This document shows, piece after piece, positions 1 through 6,343 of a stretch of 31,859 bases of DNA (its first letter is position 1; every line of letters begins with the position of its first letter). The stretch is from positions 1 to 31,859 of the forward strand of contig CAZRZN010000021.1 in the NCBI GenBank assembly GCA_964604565.1, written 5' to 3'. The translations under genes and the position numbers were made by a program. Below the pieces are notes generated by a model, which was not told the origin of the DNA, searched no databases, and was given only the letters and a program-made list of their open reading frames with translations. Origin of the DNA: CAZRZN01 sp964604565. GTDB lineage: Bacteria; Pseudomonadota; Alphaproteobacteria; Rhodobacterales; Rhodobacteraceae.

Positions 1-174
1 CCGACAAGGTTCGGTCACGTCCGCGCCCGGTCTGGCCCCGCCGCAGACAACGGTCATTTTGCCCGGGTCTCGGTCCGTATTTTCCCTCTATCCACTGGCC
101 AAGGCAAAGGATCTTGGCTAAACATCCGAACGGTCCGCCGCAAGGTGGGCCGGCAGTCCATGAAAGGCCCGGCG

Positions 175-735
175 ATGTCAGCACTCAAGATCAAGAAGGG
201 GTCGAGCAAGCACTCGGCCTACAACCTGCGTCCCAATTTTTCGGATGTGCAGGAAACCCACACAATCGCCGTTCTCGTGGAAAACGAACCCGGCGTGCTG
301 GCGCGGGTGATCGGGCTGTTTTCGGGACGGGGCTACAACATCGACAGCCTCACCGTGGCCGAGGTCGACCACGAAGGTCACCTGAGCCGTATCACCATCG
401 TCACCACCGGCACGCCGCAGGTGATCGAACAGATCAAGGCGCAATTGGGCCGCATCGTGCCTGTCCACACGGTGAACGATCTCACCGTCGAGGGGCATTC
501 GGTTGAACGCGAACTGGCGCTGCTAAAGGTTTCCGGAACGGGCGACAAGCGGGTCGAGGCGCTGCGTCTCGCGGATATCTTTCGCGCGAATGTCGTGGAC
601 TCCACGCTTGAAAGCTTTGTGTTCCAGTTGACAGGCACACCGGACAAGATCGACGCATTCGCCGATCTGATGCGGCCCCTTGGACTGATCGAGATTGCTC
701 GGACCGGCGTCGCGGCACTGGCCCGGGGAACCTGA
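175..735 (+). CDS. ilvN: Acetolactate synthase small (regulatory) subunit
   Basis: Regulatory subunit of acetohydroxyacid synthase, the first shared enzyme of valine, leucine and isoleucine synthesis; it binds the catalytic subunit and confers valine feedback inhibition. The 186-residue product has an N-terminal ACT domain (about residues 24-95) with the family motifs ENEPGVLARVIGLFSGRGYN and DSLTVAE, followed by the C-terminal domain of the family (ERELALLKV, RANVVDSTLESFVFQLTG). In-frame ATGs also lie at 145 and 160. I chose the ATG at 175 because an AAAGG ribosome site sits 7 bases upstream and because relatives begin with MSALKIKKG. The catalytic subunit gene would be expected just before it, but the 174 bases upstream do not encode a recognisable large-subunit end. 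It either stops before the window or lies elsewhere. Confidence 0.96.
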   Translation: MSALKIKKGSSKHSAYNLRPNFSDVQETHTIAVLVENEPGVLARVIGLFSGRGYNIDSLTVAEVDHEGHLSRITIVTTGTPQVIEQIKAQLGRIVPVHTVNDLTVEGHSVERELALLKVSGTGDKRVEALRLADIFRANVVDSTLESFVFQLTGTPDKIDAFADLMRPLGLIEIARTGVAALARGT

Positions 736-1026
736 CCGACCGGCAAGGCCTTTGTCCAGATATCTGACATGCGCTTGGTCTGGTGAAGGATCTGGCGCAT
801 GATGCACCCATTCCGTCCGATCACCGGTCTATGCTGCGCACAGGTGGCTTCTATCGTGGTGTAACGTGATCTCACTCTGGCCTTTCGGCCCGTGGAACCT
901 TGGGTTCCTTCCAGCGGCGCATGGTCTTGGATGGCGACGGTGTCATCCTACATCTTTCACCCGCCAACCTTCCGCGCCGGTCATGCCTGCCGCGGGACGG
1001 CCGGAACAATGATGTAGCGCAACGGC
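736..1026. other. Non-coding stretch after ilvN
   Basis: No convincing gene is seen between the ilvN stop and the end of the convergent small gene. Two tiny adjacent hairpins are visible: GGCC-TTTC-GGCC at 879-890 and GGAACC-TTG-GGTTCC at 894-908. The second is followed by only two T residues, so neither is a typical intrinsic terminator. They may still help end transcription from one or both convergent genes. Confidence 0.4.
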
Positions 1027-1347
1027 TCAGCTGACGCGGCGTTTTGTCGGGAATTTGACCACGTTGTTTCCCACGACACGATCCGTGGCCGAACACTCGC
1101 ACAAATCCTTGGCGAGCGTGGGCGCATGGCCCGCATCGACCCGGCGAAGGTTGCGGGCACGACGCATGTCCCGCTCTTCTCTCAAATCGAATTGAATCAA
1201 ATCACCCGCATCAAGGTTGATACCGTCGTGGAGGCTCTGCTCCCCACCCGTATAATACGCGAGATTACCGTGATCCTCGCACCAGATCACGGCCTTGTGT
1301 TCACTGGTATCCGCCCACAATACAACGCCAAACATCTGATCCTGCAT
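1027..1347 (-). CDS. Small conserved-looking hypothetical protein
   Basis: This is a 106-residue soluble protein of unknown function, with no signal peptide or membrane segment. The first 65 residues look like a compact folded domain rich in aromatic and acidic residues (FGVVLWAD, KAVIWCEDHGNLAYY, LDAGDLIQFDLREERDMRRARN). The tail is variable and ends in a VVKFP-type motif common at the C-terminus of small Rhodobacterales proteins. The ATG at 1347 has CAGGTG about 6 bases upstream. I prefer this strand over the antisense frame at 1126-1371 because its composition is protein-like and the start has a ribosome site. It is transcribed divergently from the XRE regulator at 1569, so the 221 bases between them may hold both promoters. 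I do not recognise a named family. Confidence 0.7.
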   Translation of the reverse strand: MQDQMFGVVLWADTSEHKAVIWCEDHGNLAYYTGGEQSLHDGINLDAGDLIQFDLREERDMRRARNLRRVDAGHAPTLAKDLCECSATDRVVGNNVVKFPTKRRVS

Positions 1348-1466
1348 GATACACCTGTTGCTGATCCTTAGTTCAACGTGAACGAAACCTTAGCGACTCG
1401 ACAGATTATTTTCCGCGTCGGCTTATTGCAATTTGTGGCGCGAATTGGGTAGGCTGGTGCCATTAC

Positions 1467-1482
1467 GCGTCAGCGGTGACGC
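1467..1482. promoter_or_regulatory. Candidate operator: TGACGC inverted repeats
   Basis: A perfect dyad, GCGTCA-GCGG-TGACGC, lies in the promoter region between the divergent small gene and the XRE regulator. A further TGAC occurs at 1490 and another TGACGC at 1500-1505. GCGTCAGC (1467-1474) is also an exact inverted copy of GCTGACGC (1498-1505). Such clustered half-sites 60-100 bases ahead of a regulator gene are typical of an autoregulatory operator. The assignment to this regulator is inference. Confidence 0.45.
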
Positions 1483-1568
1483 TAAGTAGTGACAAGTGCT
1501 GACGCAGTTTGGGTCAAAATGAATAATTACAGCATTCAAACCGGATCGAACTCCAGGGTCAGGACGTC

Positions 1569-2393
1569 ATGGCGCAGTCGAATGTCACAAAATCGGTGGG
1601 GCGCAGACCCAACCCGTCCGAATTGAGAAGCATGCTTGGTGATAATCTGCGTCAGTTATCCCAGCGGGCGCCCTCTATCTCGGCCCTCTGCCGTGAACTG
1701 GGGATCAATCGCACACAATATAATCGCTACCTCGCGGGAGAAAGCTTTCCCCGCCCCGATGTCCTGCACAAGATTTGCCTCTATTTCGACGTGGACGCGC
1801 GCATTCTGCTGGAACCGGTCGCCGATATCACGGGCGAGGATTCCAGTATCCTGCGCAATCCGGCCATCGCCGATTTCCTTGGAAGTGCCTCCAGACCGGT
1901 GCCGGAATCTGAGTTTCCCAGTGGCTTCTACCGCTTTGTGCGGCGCAGTTTTCTTGATGAACGGATGTATGTGCGCGGCTTGATCTACGTGTTTCGCAAG
2001 CGCGGCGGCACGTTTCTCAAGGGGTTCGAAGCCAAGGACGCAATGCGCCAGCAGGGGCTGCACACGGAACCGGCCAACCGGGAGTTTCGCGGCGCCGTCA
2101 TGCCGCAGGAGGACGGGATTGCCGCCCTCGTCAGCCGACGGGGCGCAACGACCGCCTCTTTCAACTATCTTGCCCGCATCCCGTCCTTCGAAAACAATTT
2201 CTGGTCGGGTTACGTCACCCGCACGGTTCGGGAAAATGTCGCCGGACGGCGGGTCGAGCGGCTGGTTTACGAATATCTCGGCGACGCGATGAAGGACGTG
2301 CTGCCCGCCGCGCGGAGCGCGGGCTTCTGCATGGAAATGGACCTGCTGCCCTACCAACGGAACCTGCTGAAGCCCGGCGAACCCTTCGACTGA
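1569..2393 (+). CDS. XRE-type helix-turn-helix transcriptional regulator
   Basis: This is a 274-residue DNA-binding protein. Residues about 22-82 form a lambda-repressor-like helix-turn-helix domain (DNLRQLSQRAPSISALCREL, then INRTQYNRYLAGESFPRPDVL and the helix with KICLYFDVDARILLEP). The remaining 190 residues form a C-terminal domain without a recognised name. It is rich in aromatic and basic residues (GFYRFVRRSFLDERMYVRGLIYVFRKRGG) and may be a ligand-sensing or oligomerisation domain. It is followed in the same direction by a Rieske oxygenase after about 107 bases, so it probably controls that gene and perhaps itself through the TGACGC dyad upstream. The effector is unknown. No sigma or response-regulator domain is present. 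Confidence 0.85.
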   Translation: MAQSNVTKSVGRRPNPSELRSMLGDNLRQLSQRAPSISALCRELGINRTQYNRYLAGESFPRPDVLHKICLYFDVDARILLEPVADITGEDSSILRNPAIADFLGSASRPVPESEFPSGFYRFVRRSFLDERMYVRGLIYVFRKRGGTFLKGFEAKDAMRQQGLHTEPANREFRGAVMPQEDGIAALVSRRGATTASFNYLARIPSFENNFWSGYVTRTVRENVAGRRVERLVYEYLGDAMKDVLPAARSAGFCMEMDLLPYQRNLLKPGEPFD

Positions 2394-2500
2394 CACCGGA
2401 GCGGTCGCTGTGATACACCACCGTGTCGGAATCGGTGACGACACCCGCCCAATGCACGGCTATCGAAAAGCTGGATCAACTTCAGCAAAGGCCCGTGTTC

Positions 2501-3661
2501 ATGTCCGTTCCGCCGACATACCTAGACAAGGTCCGCCGCCCGATCGCCGAGGCCAATGGACTGCCAAACGCACATTACATCGACCCCGCCATCTTTGAAC
2601 AGGAACGCGAGGCCCTGATGTTCCGTCAATGGGCGGGACTGGGCGTTGCCGCCGACGTGCCCGAAGCCGGCGATGCCAAGCCGATCACCTTTCTCGGCAT
2701 GCCCCTGCTTCTGGTGCGCGGACGTGACGACGTAGTGCGGGTCTTTCAGAACATCTGCCGCCATCGGGGCATGATCCTGGTCGAGGAGCCGCGCAAGATC
2801 GAGGGCGCGATCCGCTGCCCCTATCATTCTTGGTGCTATGGCACGGACGGCAGGCTGGTCAGCACACCGCATGTGGGTGGTCCGGGCCGCAACACCCATG
2901 ATGCGATCGACCGGGCGACGCTGGGCCTGATCGAGGTGCGCAGCCACATCTGGCGCGATGTGGTCTGGATCAACGTCTCTGGCGACGCCGCCCCGTTCGA
3001 GGAAGTGATGGCCGATGTCATGACCCGTTGGGCCGAATTCGAACAGCCCCTGTATCACGGCGGCAGCGACAGCGTGCTGACCCTCGAACTGAAGACGAAC
3101 TGGAAGCTCGCGGTCGAAAACTACTGCGAAAGCTATCATCTGCCCTGGGTGCACCCCGGCCTGAATTCCTACTCCCGGCTTGAAGATCACTACAACATCG
3201 AACAGCCGGGCCGCTATTCCGGTCAGGGCACCGAAGTCTACCGTCAGGTGACCAACGAAAACGGCGAGCCCTTTCCGGATTTCGCCGGGATTTCGGCGAA
3301 ATGGGACACGGCGGCGGAATACATCACGGTCTACCCCAACGTCCTGTTCGGGGTGCACCGCGACCACGCCTTTGCCATCATCCTGCTGCCGGACGGACCG
3401 GGGCGCACGGTAGAACACATCCATCTGTATTACGCCGTGCCGAAATCCGACAGCGGCTTGCGCCAGCGCAACACGCAACTTTGGAAAACGGTCTTCGAGG
3501 AGGACATCTTTGTCGTCGAGGGGATGCAGCGCGGTCGCCATGCGACCGGCTTCGACGGCGGGCGCTTCTCACCCGCGATGGACAGCCCGACGCATTGTTT
3601 CCATGACTGGGTGGCATCGCAGTTGCAACGCCACAGCACCTACGCAGGGGCCGCGGAATGA
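2501..3661 (+). CDS. Rieske [2Fe-2S] non-heme iron oxygenase, alpha subunit
   Basis: Catalytic subunit of a Rieske oxygenase, which uses O2 and electrons from a separate reductase to hydroxylate or demethylate a substrate. Counting from ATG 2501 (386 residues), the Rieske cluster ligands are C86-x-H88 (ICRHRG) and C106-x2-H109 (CPYHSW) with the standard 17-residue spacing. The mononuclear iron site is ENYCESYHLPWVH with E210, H213 and H218, and D335 (EEDIF) is the probable third ligand. This layout resembles the glycine-betaine, carnitine and stachydrine demethylase branch as well as aromatic-ring oxygenases, so the substrate is undecided. A GTG at 2423 would add 26 residues but lacks a good ribosome site. 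ATG 2501 has AAAGG 9 bases upstream. No ferredoxin or reductase gene is adjacent. Confidence 0.92.
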   Translation: MSVPPTYLDKVRRPIAEANGLPNAHYIDPAIFEQEREALMFRQWAGLGVAADVPEAGDAKPITFLGMPLLLVRGRDDVVRVFQNICRHRGMILVEEPRKIEGAIRCPYHSWCYGTDGRLVSTPHVGGPGRNTHDAIDRATLGLIEVRSHIWRDVVWINVSGDAAPFEEVMADVMTRWAEFEQPLYHGGSDSVLTLELKTNWKLAVENYCESYHLPWVHPGLNSYSRLEDHYNIEQPGRYSGQGTEVYRQVTNENGEPFPDFAGISAKWDTAAEYITVYPNVLFGVHRDHAFAIILLPDGPGRTVEHIHLYYAVPKSDSGLRQRNTQLWKTVFEEDIFVVEGMQRGRHATGFDGGRFSPAMDSPTHCFHDWVASQLQRHSTYAGAAE

Positions 3662-3870
3662 AGGTGCTGGACGACATGCTGATCGCGGCCCATGCCCGGG
3701 ACGACAGGGCCGCGCTTGTCGATCTCTATGCGCGCGCGGCAGACACGGTGAACGACCTTGACGCCGCCTGTTTCTACCTGACCCATGCCTATGTCTTTGC
3801 GCTGGAACTGGGCGATGCGCGCGCATCGGGACTGCATGCCCGGCTCAAGGCCGAGGGCCGCGAAGCCTGA
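3658..3870 (+). CDS. 70-residue protein coupled to the Rieske oxygenase
   Basis: Small soluble protein of unknown function. Its ATG overlaps the Rieske stop codon (ATGA), so the two are translationally coupled and very probably work together. The sequence is almost wholly helical and Ala/Leu/Asp-rich (MLIAAHARDDRAALVDLY, ACFYLTHAYVFALELGD), resembling a pair of TPR-like helices. There are no cysteines arranged for an iron-sulfur cluster, so it is not a ferredoxin. The single cysteine is in DAACFYLTH. It may be an accessory or stabilising subunit. That role is inference from coupling and size only. Confidence 0.8.
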   Translation: MKVLDDMLIAAHARDDRAALVDLYARAADTVNDLDAACFYLTHAYVFALELGDARASGLHARLKAEGREA

Positions 3871-3906
3871 CCTGTCGACACCCTGCTCGCCAAACTGCCC
3901 GTGCGC

Positions 3907-3925
3907 GCCCGATCACGGATCGGGC
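3907..3925. terminator. Hairpin between convergent genes
   Basis: A perfect 8-bp stem, GCCCGATC-ACG-GATCGGGC, lies between the ends of the converging small Rieske-linked gene (ends 3870) and the DUF2189 gene (ends 3945). No T-tract follows on either strand, so it is only a probable bidirectional terminator. Confidence 0.45.
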
Positions 3926-3944
3926 AACCGGCTGCGCGGCTGGA

Positions 3945-4745
3945 TCAGGCCGTGACGGCGTTGGGGGACCGGGCGGGTCCGTAGGCAAGCATGTCGTAGA
4001 TATGCCATGTGGCATGGCCCAGCAGCGGCAGCGACAGGAACAACCCGGCAAAGCCCGGCAACATCGAGACGAAAGTGACCCCCGCGACGAAAACCGCCCA
4101 ACCGAACATCGGCAGCGGATGGCGCTGGACATAGCCGAAGGAGGTGATCATCGCGGTCACGAAATCAATCTCCCGGTCCAGCAGCATCGGCAGCGACAAC
4201 ACGGTGATCATGTAGAGCAGCGTGGCGAACCCCGCCCCGACGATCGTGCCCACCGCCAGCATCGTCAGACCCTCTGCGCTGAAATAGATGTCAAAGGAGG
4301 TGGAAATATTCGTCATGGTCGACAGCCCGAGAAACAGGGCAAAGATCATATGCGCCAAGAAGAACCAGAACAGGAAGATCACGATGATGATCGCGCTCAT
4401 TGACGGCAGTTGCCGCCGGCTTTGCCGTTGGATGACCAGAAGGATCTGGATCCAGTCAAGCGGGCGCCCCTGTGTGATCCGGCGGCTGACATCGTAAAGC
4501 CCCACCGCCGCGAAAGGCGCGATCAGGGGAAATCCGATGGCCGCGAAGACCAGCCAATAGGTCTGGCCGGTGATCCATGTCACCCAGACCATGATCCAGC
4601 CGCCCAGCACATAGGCCCCGCCAAAGAGCAGGGAAAACCCGGGCGCGCGCCGCATGTCACGCCAGCCGCGCCGCAGCGCTTCCGTCAGGAGCGCCACGTC
4701 GACCGGGCCAAGCTCCGGCACGCCGGGTTTGGGGGTATCGGGCAT
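3945..4745 (-). CDS. DUF2189 family integral membrane protein
   Basis: This is a 266-residue inner-membrane protein of the DUF2189 family, common in alphaproteobacteria and of unknown function. After a cytosolic N-terminal stretch (DVALLTEALRRGWRDMRRAPG) there are about six hydrophobic segments: FSLLFGGAYVLGGWIMVWV, YWLVFAAIGFPLIAPFAAVG, MSAIIIVIFLFWFFLAHMIF, a stretch around MLAVGTIVGAGFATLLYMI, FGWAVFVAGVTFVSMLPGFA and the C-terminal helix ahead of HATWHIYDMLAYG. The LLxxxLRRGWRDMRRAP entry and the GHATWHIY ending are typical of the family. A start further upstream at 4835 is open, but the ATG at 4745 has a strong GGAGGAG ribosome site 4-5 bases before it. It is read on the same strand as prfB but is separated from it by 283 non-coding bases, so it probably has its own promoter. 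Confidence 0.9.
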   Translation of the reverse strand: MPDTPKPGVPELGPVDVALLTEALRRGWRDMRRAPGFSLLFGGAYVLGGWIMVWVTWITGQTYWLVFAAIGFPLIAPFAAVGLYDVSRRITQGRPLDWIQILLVIQRQSRRQLPSMSAIIIVIFLFWFFLAHMIFALFLGLSTMTNISTSFDIYFSAEGLTMLAVGTIVGAGFATLLYMITVLSLPMLLDREIDFVTAMITSFGYVQRHPLPMFGWAVFVAGVTFVSMLPGFAGLFLSLPLLGHATWHIYDMLAYGPARSPNAVTA

Positions 4746-5028
4746 GGCTCTCCTCCCTTGGCTACACCCTTGGAAATGCCGGGAGTAAACCGGGTTTTCC
4801 CACCCAGCGTCAACCATGCTGAACGTTCGGGACACGGCACGCCGATGTTCAGGCGGTGATCCGACGGGCGTCGGCGCGTCTGCTATGCCCGACAGGGATA
4901 GAGCGGTTCACCGCGATCTGGCCACGATTGGACTGCCGCAGGTCGATCGCCCATGTCCCCCTGCGGGTCCCGCGCTGCCCCTCTGGCCGCTGAAAACCCT
5001 TGGGAAACCGGCGCTGCCCGGCCAGCCG

Positions 5029-6153
5029 TCAGTCTTCGGCCTGAGCGTCCGCGCGGCTTTTGCCGGACACGTTCAGGGCAAGCGTCGCCGCCATGAAGGG
5101 ATCCAGATCGCCGTCCAGCACACCAGATGTATCGGCGGTTTCGTGATTGGTGCGCAGGTCCTTCACCATCTGGTAGGGTTGGAGGACGTAGGACCGGATC
5201 TGGTTGCCCCATCCCGCATCGCCCTTGGCCTCGTGCAGGGCGTTGACCTCGGCGTTGCGCTTGTCCAGTTCCATCTGATACAGCCGCGATTTCAGGGCCT
5301 TCATGGCAATGTCGCGGTTCTGGTGCTGGGATTTCTCCGAACTGGTCACGACGATACCGGTCGGCGCGTGGGTGATCCGCACGGCGGAGTCCGTCGTGTT
5401 GACGTGCTGGCCCCCCGCGCCCGACGACCGGAAGGTGTCGATGCGGATGTCAGCCGGGTTCACCTCGATCTCTATGTTGTCGTCGATCACGGGGTATGCG
5501 CCGACGGCGGCAAAGGACGTCTCCCGCGTGCCTTTGCCGAAGGGCGAGATCCGCACAAGGCGGTGCGTGCCCGACTCTGACTTCAGCCAACCGTAGGCGT
5601 TCTGACCCTTGATCTGATAGGTGGCGGATTTGATACCCGCCTCGGCGCCCGACTGCTCTTCTTGCAGATCAACCTCGAAGCCGCGCTTTTCCGCCCAACG
5701 GACATACATGCGCGCCAGCATCTGTGCCCAGTCGCAGGCTTCGGTGCCCCCTGCCCCGGCCTTGATTTCCAGAAAGGCGTCGTTGCCGTCGGTCTCGCCG
5801 TTCAGCAACGCCTCAAGCTCTTTCTTGGCGGCCCGGTCGACCAGCGACTTCAGCGTCGCCTCGGCCTCTGCGACAACCTCTTCGTCTTCCTCCATCTCGC
5901 CCAGTTCGATCAGTTCGACCTGGTCGGACAGTTCCTGTTTCATCGTGGTGTAGGTGTCCATCGCATCGACCAGTTGCTGACGCTCCCGCATCAGTTTCTG
6001 GGCGGCGGCCGGATCGTTCCAGAGGTCGGGATCCTCGACCCTAGCATTGAATTCCTCAAGCCGGTGCGACGCGGTCTGCCAATCCATCCGCTGCGCCAGC
6101 AGGTCGAGAGATTTCTCGATCTTGTCCACGCTGTTCTGTGTCTCTGCGCGCAT
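5029..6153 (-). CDS. prfB: Peptide chain release factor 2
   Basis: Class I release factor that recognises UGA and UAA stop codons and triggers hydrolysis of peptidyl-tRNA on the ribosome. The 374-residue sequence carries the RF2 codon-recognition tripeptide SPF (residues 203-205) and the universal GGQ motif (247-249, in SGAGGQHVNTTDSAVRITH). The acidic coiled N-terminal domain is present in full. The gene is one uninterrupted frame from the ATG at 6153. The in-frame UGA and slippery CUU site used for autoregulatory frameshifting in Escherichia coli prfB are absent, as in other alphaproteobacteria. It lies downstream of mrcA and amiC on the same strand, separated from mrcA by about 190 bases, and may be read from the same transcript or its own promoter. 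Confidence 0.97.
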   Translation of the reverse strand: MRAETQNSVDKIEKSLDLLAQRMDWQTASHRLEEFNARVEDPDLWNDPAAAQKLMRERQQLVDAMDTYTTMKQELSDQVELIELGEMEEDEEVVAEAEATLKSLVDRAAKKELEALLNGETDGNDAFLEIKAGAGGTEACDWAQMLARMYVRWAEKRGFEVDLQEEQSGAEAGIKSATYQIKGQNAYGWLKSESGTHRLVRISPFGKGTRETSFAAVGAYPVIDDNIEIEVNPADIRIDTFRSSGAGGQHVNTTDSAVRITHAPTGIVVTSSEKSQHQNRDIAMKALKSRLYQMELDKRNAEVNALHEAKGDAGWGNQIRSYVLQPYQMVKDLRTNHETADTSGVLDGDLDPFMAATLALNVSGKSRADAQAED

Positions 6154-6343
6154 GTTTTATGGTCCTGTTCCGGTCCTCTCGGGTGACGCGTGATACCAAG
6201 GGGGCGCGGCACGGGCAAGGCGGGGAAATCATCGCTGCCGACTTTCGCGCCCGGCGGTCCGTTGGCCCCACGAGGCCCCGCCGCAGGGCCGGATATCCTG
6301 TAGACGCCCCCCTATGCCCGGCGAGTTCAAGCGCGGGCCAGGC

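Noticed and set aside
1..121. Open frame ending in TAA at 119-121 as the tail of the acetolactate synthase large subunit
   Set aside because: The translation (ending LYPLAKAKDLG) does not resemble the large-subunit C-terminus, so I leave the stretch as upstream region of ilvN.
3658..3870. Ferredoxin or Rieske beta subunit for the oxygenase
   Set aside because: The 70-residue product has a single cysteine and is far shorter than the roughly 160-180 residue beta subunits.
5029..6153. Programmed frameshift in prfB
   Set aside because: The gene is one continuous frame with no early in-frame UGA or slippery site, as usual for alphaproteobacteria.
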